Below are positions 23,900-35,323 of a stretch of 64,000 bases of DNA, piece after piece. The notes under the pieces were generated by a model that saw only the letters and a list, made by a program, of their open reading frames with translations, searched no databases and had not been told where the DNA came from. This stretch comes from Margaritispora aquatica (taxonomy: Eukaryota; Ascomycota; Leotiomycetes; Helotiales; Discinellaceae). How positions within the stretch are numbered: position 1 is the stretch's first letter; each line of letters starts with the position of its first letter. Both the position numbers and the translations under genes were made by a program. The DNA is taken from contig VJWN01000014.1 in NCBI GenBank assembly GCA_007644065.1, positions 868,001 to 932,000 on the forward strand. Reading direction: 5' to 3'.

Positions 23900-24446
23900 G
23901 AAAGTGGTAGTTTCGTATAAGGTTATCTATGCAGATGTCTCATTTCAGCAGAAATATTCCAAGTTGTTTGCTGAGTGATCTCGAGTGACAGAAATGTCAA
24001 ACAAGTGACTTAGGTTCGATTCTATCCGACGACTTCTTATCGTACAATAAAACTTTGAATGGATAGAATATAGCACAAGAGAGAAAGTTTACTTGTTATA
24101 TCAGCTTGTTTATTTTAGTCTTGATGGCTTTCGACCTATGTGGTATCTCCTCAATAAGGAGCGATGTAAGGGGTTGAAAATGAGCTGAAACCACGAATAA
24201 CAAGAAATTACATATGAGTCGCAACTCTAAAGGTGCTACTTAGCCACCTATCTGAAGTAATAGCAATAACAAATTGGGTATGAACATGGAAATGTTTGAG
24301 TCAAGATCTGAAGTCTGATTGTGGTCCCCACCAAAGCTCACCGCCTTGGTGAAGCGGCAGAAATTTGTCTGCCGAATTTCTCCAGCAACTTTTTTTCTAA
24401 CCTCGAGTCTGTGAATGTAAGTCTCGTAACTATCATACTCAGCACT
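23900..24446. other. spacer before utp4
   Basis: About 550 nt, AT-rich, no supported gene. The open frame of utp4 extends upstream to 24321 but only from a GTG, so this part is taken as leader and promoter. Confidence 0.5.
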
Positions 24447-27071
24447 ATGGATATCCACCGCTGTCGCTTTGTTTCCTACCCTCCTTCGACGATTAATTCC
24501 GTGGCATTCTCAAAATCGCACATCTCCAAAGACGACAAAACAGCTTCCCCGCGTTTGGCCATCGGGCGCGCAAATGGCGATATCGAAATATGGAATCCTC
24601 TGAAAGGTTCATGGTTACAGGAGACGACAATCAAAGGAGGATTAGATCGCAGTATCGATGGGCTTGTCTGGACTCAGGATCCAAATGAGGAAGTGCAAGG
24701 AAAGACGTTGATTGGGCGATCGAGACTTTTCAGCATTGGATACACCACAACCGTCACAGAATGGGATCTGGAGAAAGGAAAGCCTCTGCGGAACGCAAGT
24801 GGCAATCATGGCGAAATCTGGTGTATAGCTGCTCAACCTGCTGCTGTTCCAAGTTCAGCACAGGATAATGCGCAATGGCCAGGACAAAGTCTGATTGCAG
24901 GCTGCACAGATGGAGCGCTGGTTCTTTACTCGACCAAGGACGAAGATCTTCAATTGCAGAAAGTGCTTGTGCGACCCTCGGCAAAGAAGGCGAAAATTAT
25001 CAGTGTCATATTTCAGGACCGCAACATTGTGGTGGCAGGCTGCACGGACAGCGTTATTCGCATATACGATATCCGGAATGGAAGCTTGCTACGGAACATG
25101 TCCACTGGATCTGGGCCAAAAGGAGGCCCTAAAGAGATCATCATATGGTCTGTCAAAGTTCTAAATGATGGTACAATCATTTCTGGAGACTCGACCGGCG
25201 AGCTAAAGATTTGGGATGGAAAGACATACACACTCAGGCAACGGATAAAGTCACACAAGCAAGATGTTCTTAGTCTCGCGACAAGTCACGATGGCTCCAC
25301 AATCTTCAGTGGAGGAATGGACAGGAGGACGGTGATATACAAACCAATTAGCAAGGGAAAGTCAAGATGGGCAGAAGTGGCACATCGCAGATTTCACATT
25401 CATGATGTAAAGACAATGGCAAGCTTTGAGGGTGAGGGGATGAGTGTGATTGTATCGGGAGGACCAGATGCTGCACCTACTGTCATACCTTTGGGACAGT
25501 TTGGATTCGAAAATCAGAGAACTTTGCCTGCTCTGTCACAAGAAGTTGCTCTTCGAAGCGCAACAAAACAGAGGCTGATGATGAGCTGGTGGGAGCGAGA
25601 GGTTCACATATGGCGTTTGAGTAAATCAGACTCCAACCAAGATGACGAGCCTGTTGTCAAGGGACGGAAGCTGGTCGCAAAAATTTTCATCAAGGGTGAA
25701 GCCAACATTACGTCTGCTTCATTAAATGCCGATGGCAGTCTTCTCGCTGTCTCAACCGCCGAGGATATCAAGATCTTTCAGCTCCGCTCGAGGCGTTCTG
25801 ATGAGGCTGAGGGTCTCAAAATTTCCAAAGTTGCAGTGTCATCGTCGTTCTCGACTGGAGCAAGGCATTTGCAATTCTCTCCCGATTCGAAATGGCTTGC
25901 AATCATTCGATCGGACAACCAAATCATTCTTGCCAGGACATCTTCTCAATCTGCGTCATCCACTGTGTCTTTTCATCCAGTCGTTTCCAGACCAAGGCGT
26001 CTCGACCGACATATTGAGAAATTGACGTTGCTCGGTGGACTGGGCTCTTACGACCGAACGATTACGCAAGTTGCATTTTCAGCGAATAGCGCAATCCTCG
26101 CTGTCAGCGACTTGGCAGGTTACGTGGACACATTTGTCTTGGAAGGTGTTGAAGACCTTCTACAAACACCTGACTCAGATGCTGCATCTTCAGAAGTTTC
26201 TGATTCCGAGTCAGAATCCGAGAGCGACGAGGAAGTCCAGCCCAAACTAGTGTTTGGACAGCATTGGACGCGCAATCCATCTGCGACTTTGTTGCCAAAA
26301 TTGCCGTCCACCCCTGTCGTTTTGTCATTCAGGCCATCGATGCAAAAGTCGGGTTTGACAAACGGCGCAACACCCCGCTCGACAAGGAAAACACCAAATC
26401 CTGTTTCTCACGAGTTACCTACTGGAGAGGATAGGCTACTTGTCGTTACTGCTACATCAGATGTGTTCGAGTTTGAAGTTGTCAAAGGAGGCCTGAGCAC
26501 TTGGTCTCGAGACAACCCGACTTCCGCATTTCCAGAAGAATTCAAGAAAACCTTAGAGCAGGTCAGAGGTTGTGTGTGGGATCTGAGTAATGGAAAAGAA
26601 AGGTTGTGGCTTTATAGTGTTGGTTGGCTGTGGATGTTTGACATGTCACGAGACTTTCCGTCAACCACGGATAGCAACAAAAAGAGAAAACGACATGGTG
26701 CTGGTGGCGAGATTCCGGATGAAAAGTTGGGCACTGGTATTTCACGGACTATGCAACATCACATCCATGAAGAAGTGTACGACAATCAAACTCTTGTAAA
26801 CGATGCTATGGATATCGATGAAGATGAGCCCACATCTTTCGAAAGATTGAGGAGAGTGAACTCAGAGGCGCCAAAGGACGAAAGCGAAAAAGCACACCAC
26901 TGGCACACGTTCAAATACAGGCCCATTCTTGGAATCGTGGAGATTGGAGAGGGGGATGACCAAGGTCCTGAAGTTGCGATTGTAGAGAGGCCGATTTGGG
27001 AAGCGGATATGCCGCCGAGATATTATGGGGACCAGGAGTGGAAGGATAAAGAGGCGAGTCTATATCTGTAA
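24447..27071 (+). CDS. utp4: U3 snoRNP-associated WD40 protein Utp4
   Basis: Component of the t-UTP subcomplex of the small-subunit processome, needed in the nucleolus for pre-18S rRNA transcription and processing; the human orthologue is cirhin. Single exon, 874 aa, ATG at 24447. The N-terminus MDIHRCRF...PPSTINSVAFS is characteristic. Two beta-propellers are suggested by repeated WD-like strands (DIEIWNP, VTEWDLEKG, IRIYDIRNG, LKIWDGK and others) in residues ~20-400, with further repeats in ~400-640. An acidic Ser/Glu tract near 580 (SESESDEE) separates the last WD repeats from a C-terminal region that ends with GIVEIGE and DMPPRYYGDQEWK-type segments. It is single-copy in ascomycetes and essential in yeast. 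Assignment is confident. Confidence 0.92.
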   Translation: MDIHRCRFVSYPPSTINSVAFSKSHISKDDKTASPRLAIGRANGDIEIWNPLKGSWLQETTIKGGLDRSIDGLVWTQDPNEEVQGKTLIGRSRLFSIGYTTTVTEWDLEKGKPLRNASGNHGEIWCIAAQPAAVPSSAQDNAQWPGQSLIAGCTDGALVLYSTKDEDLQLQKVLVRPSAKKAKIISVIFQDRNIVVAGCTDSVIRIYDIRNGSLLRNMSTGSGPKGGPKEIIIWSVKVLNDGTIISGDSTGELKIWDGKTYTLRQRIKSHKQDVLSLATSHDGSTIFSGGMDRRTVIYKPISKGKSRWAEVAHRRFHIHDVKTMASFEGEGMSVIVSGGPDAAPTVIPLGQFGFENQRTLPALSQEVALRSATKQRLMMSWWEREVHIWRLSKSDSNQDDEPVVKGRKLVAKIFIKGEANITSASLNADGSLLAVSTAEDIKIFQLRSRRSDEAEGLKISKVAVSSSFSTGARHLQFSPDSKWLAIIRSDNQIILARTSSQSASSTVSFHPVVSRPRRLDRHIEKLTLLGGLGSYDRTITQVAFSANSAILAVSDLAGYVDTFVLEGVEDLLQTPDSDAASSEVSDSESESESDEEVQPKLVFGQHWTRNPSATLLPKLPSTPVVLSFRPSMQKSGLTNGATPRSTRKTPNPVSHELPTGEDRLLVVTATSDVFEFEVVKGGLSTWSRDNPTSAFPEEFKKTLEQVRGCVWDLSNGKERLWLYSVGWLWMFDMSRDFPSTTDSNKKRKRHGAGGEIPDEKLGTGISRTMQHHIHEEVYDNQTLVNDAMDIDEDEPTSFERLRRVNSEAPKDESEKAHHWHTFKYRPILGIVEIGEGDDQGPEVAIVERPIWEADMPPRYYGDQEWKDKEASLYL

Positions 27072-27164
27072 ATTGAGTAAATGAAGAAATGATCCTGTCA
27101 CAGACAACATTGTCAAAGTCAATTTGTCCATTCTCTCCCAAACGATTACGTATAATACTTCTGT

Positions 27165-27787
27165 TCAATATTTCCAAACATGCTGGGTCTCCGCTCGACA
27201 TAGCATCATTACTACAATCTGGTGCATACCATTAGTACCACTTCGACCTACCTTATGTAAAGTAGGAGACTTACGAGTGCAACATCAACGTCTTCCATAA
27301 TTCTCACCTTCCAAACCTCCATCATCTGGATGTCAGCTACCATGCCTCCACTAACCATGACTAAAGTTCTAAGCTCCGCCTTATCTCTCGGTCTGAGTTC
27401 AACCAGTACTTCGTTTCCTTTATCGGCCTCATTTTTCACCACAATGTCAAGAGCTAGTCGCTCAGAGAACGAAGCGTGCTTCACCGTGCATGTTTTTCGA
27501 CCGGAAGCACTCTCAACAGTCCAGCTACTTCGTAAGCCATTACCCAAAGTTCTTTTGAGGTCAAAGACGATCATGCCAGCAGGATCTTTGATGGTGTGTC
27601 CCCAGCTCCAGGATGCCATCGCTTTGCTGCTCCCTGAGAATATCTTCTTGCCCATGTTATCGTCCAGAATCGTGATGTTCTTGAAGGCTGAATCGTGACA
27701 TTGCATCAAAATACTTGTCTCACACTTGGTGATGAAGCCGTTTGCAAGTGCGATCACAGCAGATGGTTTAGTCAGTTGAATGTCCAT
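27165..27787 (-). CDS. LURP-one-related / tubby-C-terminal-like protein
   Basis: Two exons, 27787-27275 and 27218-27165, joined over a 56-nt intron; 188 aa, the length of a bare LURP-one (LOR) domain. The core shows the successive beta-strands of the tubby-like/scramblase fold, including DSAFKNITILDDNMGKK, a SWSWGHTIKDPAG turn and a DVDVALIVVMMLCRAE C-terminal helix. That hydrophobic helix sits inside the barrel in tubby-like folds. The helix is completed only by the second exon, which supports the intron. The start was moved to ATG 27787 because the upstream frame begins with TTG. The gene is convergent with utp4, with 93 nt between stop codons. LOR proteins are mostly of unknown function; phospholipid binding is plausible but not shown. 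Confidence 0.75.
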
Positions 27788-29331
27788 CTGCAGCAATTTT
27801 GCGAGACTTTCAACTATTTTCTACCAGGGATGGCTTTCTTGTTCTCGTGGTATGTCTAGTCTTTGATGTTTTTGATTTTCCGAGTTTAGGTGATTATGAA
27901 AGCGAGGTGATAGATGCGTAGTGTTGGTATCGACAAGGAATCTGAGAATTGTGTTGTAGCCTTTCGCAACAGTTCAACTACCAAGTTGGGCCAACTTCAT
28001 GAAAAGTTCTAAATATGTAATCCTCGTTGCATTTCACCTATTTGGATATCCTCCTCGGGTTTGGACCACCCTCAGCCAATGATACTCTCGCTAACCGCCC
28101 ACATTTCCTAAGCGATCTTCAGGAGTCGTCAATGTGTTGGTTTTGAGCCTCTTTGATGCTTTGTGATTATGACTGACTTCCACATGGATGTCATTCAAAA
28201 CTTTAGCACGAGCTTGCTTTTTAAAGCTTGTTATAACTTCGATCGATATGTATTTCTATTTCATCCTCGCCCTCAACATCTCAGCTCGAATAATTTAGGA
28301 CAATGCGCTAATCGTCCTCAAAACCTGGCTTCTCTCCAAATGCGCGCTTTTCTCAAGGCTACTTCTGAGTTTATTGCACTAGCTTTCCATGGTTCATCGT
28401 GCTATGCAGGCATACAACATGGAATGCGGGAGCACTGATACTTCTTTGAGGTAGCCAAATTTCTGTAGCGCGACGAAGAAGATGTTGGTTACAATATACA
28501 GACAGGAGACCGTTACCAAAGGTCACAACAATGAGTTCAATGATATCTCGCTCTACTCACTTGGGTGGACATCTGTCTCCAGACAGGAAGTAGTTGATGT
28601 TTTCTAGGATATGTATCGTATCTCAGATGGGTAGCCATCGCACTTCAACACTGCTGGTGGATCAAATATGCTCTCTTTTCTGTCATTGGTGCTCTCTGGT
28701 AAAGCCTTTGATATTCCCCTGTCAAGATACCAGCAATTATTCGACATTGAACTCAATACTTTCTCAATATCTTCTCAAATAATCAACAACGCCTGTCAAC
28801 AGCTTCTTTTCAGTACAACACTCCTATTACTTGATAGATTTATCCTATTCCCCTTACCTACCTACCAGTATAATGCGTCCCTCAGCCTACTCTCATTATC
28901 CCCACAATTGCCATCCTCATCAAATTCAACACTGTCCTGCACCCTTCGTCCCTGCTCTCGCCGTTGCTGTCGCCGTCAGCGTTGAGCCCACCAGCATCGA
29001 TATCGATACCATAGTTGTACGTGATGCGTAATGAGAGTGGTGGGATTTCTTGTTTAGAACTGTGTTACAACCTGATTGTGGGAGCAGGTTGCTTTAAGCA
29101 AAGTAGATTTTAGCATGAAAGACTGGCGAGAAGCTGAGTACTGAGGTTCCAATATTGACTTGAAGTGCAAATTAAAAGCTTGTGATTATCCCTGCAAGAT
29201 TTGCAAAATATGAAAGTTGGTATTAGTGTGATGGAAACATTTTGTCGCTGATAATGACGATACTCTAGAATGGCCCCCTCTAATCAAGCTTAGCAAACCG
29301 AAATATTCCTCAGCATGACACATAAACCCAA
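27788..29331. other. 1.5-kb spacer
   Basis: No gene that I can support. The best ATG frame (28668-28985) begins with a hydrophobic stretch resembling a signal peptide but then runs into Ser/Leu-rich and Arg/Cys-rich low-complexity sequence and has no family features. Confidence 0.4.
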
Positions 29332-30616
29332 CTACTTCCTTTGTTTATCAGCCTGAGACCTCCATCCGAACTTCCAAGCCTCAGCAAGACCCTTTCTAGA
29401 AACACCCCATTTGATCAACTGCAGCGTCCTCTCCGTGACCGCCAATCCACTCGTCAAAACAAACAGATCCCAAGCCAACGGCGGCACACCCTCAACATCC
29501 GCAAATATCTCAACCGAGCCCGCAATACCCATACTCGTCTGACTATGTAAATAGCGCGCTAGTAACCTCCCGGTCCCCACGTCGACCAAATCGCGATGCA
29601 TCATACGATCAGCCTTCATCGCAAAGCCAGAGATATCCGAAGCTTTAGGGTTCCGCCACAGCGTATCGAGGACCTTTTCACTGCCATCGCGTGCAGGTGG
29701 AAGTGGGAGGGAGATAGCATAGTCGTAGTGATTGAACTTGGGTTCCTCTAACTCCATGAGCTTGAGGTCAATGGATTGCCTGCTGTTTAGGTCTGAGGTA
29801 GGGTCACCAAGCACAACGTGAGACTTTGGGTCTTTGTGAGAGACGTTCGCGGCTGCTGAGGCTGTGGCATTTGGGTCATCTGGATCGCCGGTTGTGAGAA
29901 TTATGGACCAGCCGGGGACGTCTGTCACCAAAAGGACTGTGTAGATAATATTTTGTGTAGCTTTTTCTTTTACTAGATAGCGAGCCTGCCCGGTGGAGAT
30001 GGAGATGATATCGTAAAATCGACTGCGTGTGGGCTCGGGTTTCGAAGCTGGGAGCTCAGCAACGGTGGGGACTAAATTTCGCTTCCACATGTTGGCATCG
30101 CTGAGGGGGTGAAATGTTTATACCAGTTGGATATTTACCTAGCCGGCAATATATTCGCCCGATGCCTTGAAAGCAGATAATATTCATGGAGTCTTGGTAC
30201 TTACTAAGCAGGGTATCTTGTTCGGTCTGACAGACAGGGATGTAAAGTGACTGAGGGGAGATAGCTTACCCCACCAACACCGCCAAAGGTCTCGAGATAT
30301 CGCTCACGAAGAGGTAATTATCCTCCAACAATCGATATACAAGCTGTCCTGTGCCCAAAATACAGACCTTCACAAATACATGAGCCTCAGAATTGAGACG
30401 AACATGATACGACAGGTTGTGCTGGTTTCTATTATTCAAAGCCAGTGTGACGAGCTATGATGGGCTGAATAGATTCTTCCAGTGGCTAAAGAGATACCAT
30501 TGTGTCCACCATCTCTCAATTCTCCTACGCAGAGATTCCAAATGACTCCAGCCATTGATAAATGCCATTCCAGTCCAAATAAGAGATTTAGGACTGCCAG
30601 GCGTACCTTCATCCAT
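29332..30616 (-). pseudogene. two-exon unknown gene with an in-frame TAG
   Basis: The downstream exon (30100-29332) is open and, from its internal ATG at 30090, would encode 252 aa. The upstream segment 30616-30270 joins it in phase over a GTAAGC...CTCAG intron (GG+C giving Gly, LAVLVG/DANMWKRN). It reads as protein from an ATG at 30616, except for one TAG at codon 54 (30457-30455), in SPS-stop-LVTLALNN. Without the stop the product would be 371 aa. The stop could be a CAG-to-TAG change, the CpA-to-TpA type made by repeat-induced point mutation. Options are a recent pseudogene, a functional shorter protein from 30090, or a sequencing error. The family is not recognised; the ARYLVKEKATQNIIYTV block and alternating strands faintly recall LURP/tubby-like folds. 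Confidence 0.5.
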
Positions 30617-32551
30617 AATAAAAGTATCAGAAAGTCACGGACTTCTATGAGATTAGGATGAGAAAAGTAATTAGCTAATGCTGGAGCTAACGGGCGTTCG
30701 AAACTGGTAGTATGAAGGATACTACAAATTCTATAGACGCTACAAGCTTGAGATTCGCCGACACTAAAGTCACTATATTGTCGAGAACGTGGAGTTTCTC
30801 GCCCAAGAGCTGTGGGTCATTCACTACTCAGTCCAGTCTATCTTGAGCCGCTTGGAAAATAAAAGTTGCCAGATCATTTCCGAGAGTGAACAAGTTCAAC
30901 AAGATTAGGTCCATCAATGATAATTAGGGAAGTGAAGTAGGATCAAATGCCAATTGTACATGGACAAGAAGACCAAAGCTAATATTTCTACTACTCACCT
31001 TCATAGACTTATTTTTGAATCCCAACATATTGGAGAGCGACGCCCATGGCTGCCGACTTTCAACTGGACAGAATCATGCCAAGACTCTGTGTATTGAAAG
31101 TTTGAAACAATCAGTTTATGAGTATAGAAGATGTTTGACGCGTTTTGCTAATCTTTCCGCAGATCTTGAATACATGCACATTAATGGTAGAAGAATGCGG
31201 GTTTGGGATGAGTCTAATCGTAGAAGACAGCACCAGAGTTTCCCTTCCACAGCCCGAGTGGCATAGGACTGCATCTGCAATATCGTTTCTTTCAGTTGCA
31301 CTCCCCTCTCATGGATTTCAGATGAGCTGAGTTGATGACATGCCAAATCTTGTCGCAAGCGGCCCAAAGTCTATTATTAGCATGATTGCTATATTGAGTA
31401 TAGCTCTTAACCTACCAACATTTCAATCTCACTTTAAAGTTGCATCAGAGGGGAGTGGCTTGTGAGAGAGTCTATTGCAAACTTTTGTTTCTTTTGAGAG
31501 ACTTCGAGTTCTTGTGGCTGATGAGGTTGTGGTCTAACTCTATCTCACTTTTAGAAAAAAGACCTAAAGTGTAAGTGGTGTGTCAATACTCTGAGCTGCA
31601 GTAAATCGAACCTATTTTAGCTATGTGGAGAGTAAATTCTGCCATAGGACTTCTATTCAGATTGAAGACTTCAATTACCAGTATTGATGCTAGCTCTTTA
31701 GAGAGGTCAAGTAAGAGATAGCTTCGCCTCAGTGAGCATCACTTGGAGTATAGCGGAGAGCTAGCTCTGAAAAATATATCCCGATGTACTAGCTATCTAG
31801 AAAGTGGATATGGAAAGTTGGAGAGGTTGAGGTGATGAGTGTGCTGGCAACTAATGCGCCTCGGCATTACTGTGAACAAGGACGCGACAATTGACAGCCT
31901 TTTGGTTAATAACGCGACATAACTGCCGACTCTAAAACGACACTTAATACCAATTTAATGACCATAGGTAGGTTCCTGTCAATTGTGACCTTAGTCTTGT
32001 TTGTTGAATTCATGCTGCTTGGCAATAGGTTCGGTTGTCGCTGCACTTCAGAGGCACAGTTATTCTTCAGGACTTTGGACCGATGCACAACCTGCACTTG
32101 AATAGCCAGCAAAATAACTCCAACAGCGTTTCTGTATCATCCAATAAATCTTTCGTGAACAAGAATATTCTTGTGTGCAATCCACAAATTCTCATATGGC
32201 CGACGAATCAATTTAGCCGGCCTTGTGCATCCGCAGAACCGCATGCATGAAGGGTTCTTCATGCGGCGGATGAGTTGCATGTTAAAGCCGAACGAAGGCA
32301 TTTCTCTCAAGCCCCTTGTCAGTGGACATGGATATGCAAACACCACGCAAATGATCCTGTTTGAAGATTTCCAGCTCCGTCTCTCATGCAGAGCAACCTT
32401 CAACAAGTCACCTGCGACAATTCTTCATGTTCTTGCATGTTGGAAACCGTTAGCTGGCTCTTGTTATGAATCTGAGATCACCCCGCAAGCATTGAGACAA
32501 GTTGACTATCAACTGAGCTAACTTTCGAAAAATTCGAATCAAATCAATCAA
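30617..32551. other. 1.9-kb AT-rich spacer
   Basis: No supported gene. A 93-codon ATG frame ending at 32521, just before the methyltransferase start, has no recognisable features and probably lies in its 5' leader. A perfect short inverted repeat is at 32245-32264. Confidence 0.45.
32245..32264. repeat. 8-bp inverted repeat with 4-nt loop
   Basis: GCATGAAG and its exact complement CTTCATGC are separated by GGTT, able to form a hairpin. It is about 290 nt upstream of the methyltransferase start. No T-tract follows, so it is not a terminator; its meaning is unknown. Confidence 0.7.
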
Positions 32552-34013
32552 ATGGCTGGGCTACAGACTGTTCCAACAGGACTTGCTGTTGACGTAAGCG
32601 ATAATAGCAAAGATTTAGAGCGTGTGGATAACCAGTGATATAGGATGAGAATGATGCGGACTCCACATTGGGATCTGTATGTTCATTCTAAACGTCACGT
32701 TGATATCTCGTCTGATAAATCTAGACTGCTGGCAGTTCTACAACATCCATCGGTTCATCCATTATGAAGAACAGAATGGAAAATGGTAGAACTTATCATG
32801 CCTACAAGGACGGCAGTAAGTTTCTTAGTACAAGAACACTTTAGAAGCATTGCTTACTTAGGTACAGTATATGCCTTTCCAAACGATGAGGTAAGGTTGA
32901 TATCCAACTTTAAAGATTGAATTGTCTTATATGGACCAACAGAACGAGAATGACCGCTTAGATCTTCAACATCATTTGTTTCTATTGACGTATAACGGAA
33001 AGCTAAATCTGTGCCCTTTCGATGAAGATAAGCCAATTCATCGAGTTCTTGATATTGGGACTGGTAAGCAAGTCTAATGTCTTTATGTGCACCACTAGTA
33101 ACTGGATTGAACTCAGCTGATTTGTTGGTACAGGCACGGGAATCTGGGCAATTGATTATGCGGACGAACATCCAGAATCAAAGGTGATGTATACCGCAAC
33201 TCGAATAGGCGCTGAGTCTGACTCGTTGAAAGGTGCTCGGGGTCGATCTGAGTGCAATTCAACCACTTTTGTGAGTAGCATCAACAGGACCAGAGTCGAA
33301 TCACTGACTTTGTAGTGTCCCACCGAATGTATCCTTTGAAATTGATGATGTGGAAGAACCATGGACTTTCTCGGAGAAATTTGATTTCATCCACTCGCGT
33401 GCCATGACAGGCAGTCGTAGGAACATCCCCCGTCTGCTTCAAACTTGTCGCACGCTAACCGCACACTTTCAGTCGCCGACTGGCCGAAGTTCTTTGCACA
33501 AGCGTTCGAGTTCACCAACCCAGGTGGCTATCTGGAAGTTGTTGATGGTATATTTCCAATTCATTGCGATGATGACACCATGAAGCCGGACTCGGCAATC
33601 AAAAAGTGGTCGGATCTGATGCTCGACATCACCCAAAAGGGAGGACGAAGTCTCAACTCGGCCCTTCAGTACAAAGAGCAAATGGAGGCTGCAGGTTGGA
33701 CAGACGTCCAGGTTGTCCGAAATACCTGGCCTATGAATCCTTGGCCTAAGGATGCGAAGTACAAGGAAATTTCACGATGGAACTATCAGAATATGATATT
33801 GGGGTTGTCTGCATTCTCTATGGCCTTGTTCACCAGAGCTCTGGGATGGTCGTCGACCGAGGTCGAGACGTATATCGTTGATGTACGAAAAGAGATGGGA
33901 GACAAGAAGATCCACTCCTATTGGCCAATGTAAGTCCACTGTTGTTGATATATGAATGAGATGTTGTACTGATGAGTTTTAGGATCACTTACTATGCAAG
34001 AAAGCCTCTGTGA
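32552..34013 (+). CDS. LaeA-like SAM-dependent methyltransferase
   Basis: Ten exons: 32552-32593, 32644-32676, 32725-32815, 32862-32890, 32943-33063, 33134-33183, 33233-33270, 33316-33416, 33473-33929 and 33983-34013. All phases close; 330 aa, usual for the fungal LaeA-like/TAM methyltransferase group. After a Ser-rich N-terminus comes YHAYKDG...YAFPNDE, then motif I VLDIGTGTGIW (100-110), the acidic strand-2 end VLGVDLSAIQPLF, post-I FEIDDVEEPWTF, FDFIHSRAMTGSLADWPKFF, and GGYLEVVDG. A C-terminal YWPM/ITYYARKP closes the fold. Members range from the global regulator LaeA to small-molecule methyltransferases in secondary-metabolite clusters. The sequence does not tell which; without a strong N-terminal LaeA signature I favour a metabolic or uncharacterised member. 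Confidence 0.9.
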
Positions 34014-35323
34014 TAAATCGAGAAATTTCTTGTACCGAAATTGATATCAAATCAAGTATGGTGTTAGGGACTAGCAGATAAAATTCTAATGACTTCCTGC
34101 TGGAGATCTAGAAGAGGAAAGGAAATAAACGAAATGCCATTTTTACACAAACATATATTTCACGTGCTTAATGTCATTCAGCTGTCCTTTACAGCTTTAT
34201 TTACAGTGCTAACTTTTGCTTCACTTGAAATTGGAGAGACATTGGGGAGCTACTCTTATAAACATATTATTTCTATGATAATTTCAGCATAGTCAATACC
34301 TTCGAAGCTGGAAGTCCGTCCTCCAATATTAGATCACGCGAGTTTTACACTACGCTACTTTAACACGTCCCTTTACGCGTCAATGAATCGAAGCACCTTA
34401 AATAAAAACATCAACACCGAAGATAAAATATCCATCACTTCAAGACCCATATTACAGATATCAGGCCAATCGTATCTCAGCCTGCGAGATCTGCCGGTCA
34501 TCCGAAGAACTGTAGAATCGAACTCGGGACAAGCTGAGCTCCAGTGTACTGAGATCCAGCCAAAGCGTCTCTCCTAGATAAGCACCTGGTGTTGTGCTTC
34601 TGTGTCGTTAGCCACGAGGTATTGAGTTGCAGATGACTGATGGTAAATACAGGTCGGATGCCAGGCTTGTGGATAGATGATGAGTTCTTGACATAGTAAG
34701 TGGTGGTGAGACATACTAAACCATTATTGATATGCATGAGGTGTTGGGTTGTGTCTAGGTAGTACCGGCCTTGGTAAAGATGGAAGCAATAGCTCTAATT
34801 TCGCCATATTATCTAGTCTTGTGTTTCACAAGCGATGCTCAATATAAGCCCAGTAGCCAAATTGTTGGAAGCCTCCTTGATGTCCACAGCCACGAGCTTG
34901 CCATTTCCATGCTATCGATGATCAGTCTTCGCTTCAGTTATGGTCGTGATTTACTGGGCCAAATAAGAAAGACGAGTTCATAATTTGTGCCAACCGATTT
35001 TTATTTAGTGTTGGATGCAAACAATCATCAGCAATGTTTGGCTCATTACTACCACTACAGCTCACCCCCCAAGTCCACCACACATACGATTTGGCTGGCC
35101 ACGAGGCATTTGTCCCAAATGCCTCATTTCGACGCAAACCCTTTTTGTTTGTCATGAGCCAATTTATCTAACAACGTTTTATTGGTTTTAATTATGTGCT
35201 CCCATTATCTTCGAATATCCGACAAGGCGACACGAATCCCATAAAATTTAATAATGCCTAGAAAGAGCGTGCCATTATATGTCGTCAATCAAGATTTTGC
35301 AGTTGAGATTAATTGCCATTTCT
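34014..35323. other. 1.3-kb AT-rich spacer
   Basis: No supported gene. The minus strand around 34500-34570 has a GATCTCAGT-type stretch that superficially recalls the LSU rRNA 3' end, but no alignment could be sustained. Confidence 0.45.

Noticed and set aside
28668..28985. Possible small secreted protein
   Set aside because: The signal-peptide-like start is followed by low-complexity Ser/Leu and Arg/Cys sequence, with no supporting introns or motif.
32171..32521. 116-codon frame just before the methyltransferase gene
   Set aside because: It starts with TTG, has no family features, and ends 30 nt before the methyltransferase ATG, so it most likely lies in the leader.
34497..34575. Possible rRNA or tRNA fragment on the minus strand (GGATCTCAGT, GTTCGATTC)
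   Set aside because: Similarity does not extend beyond about ten bases in either direction.
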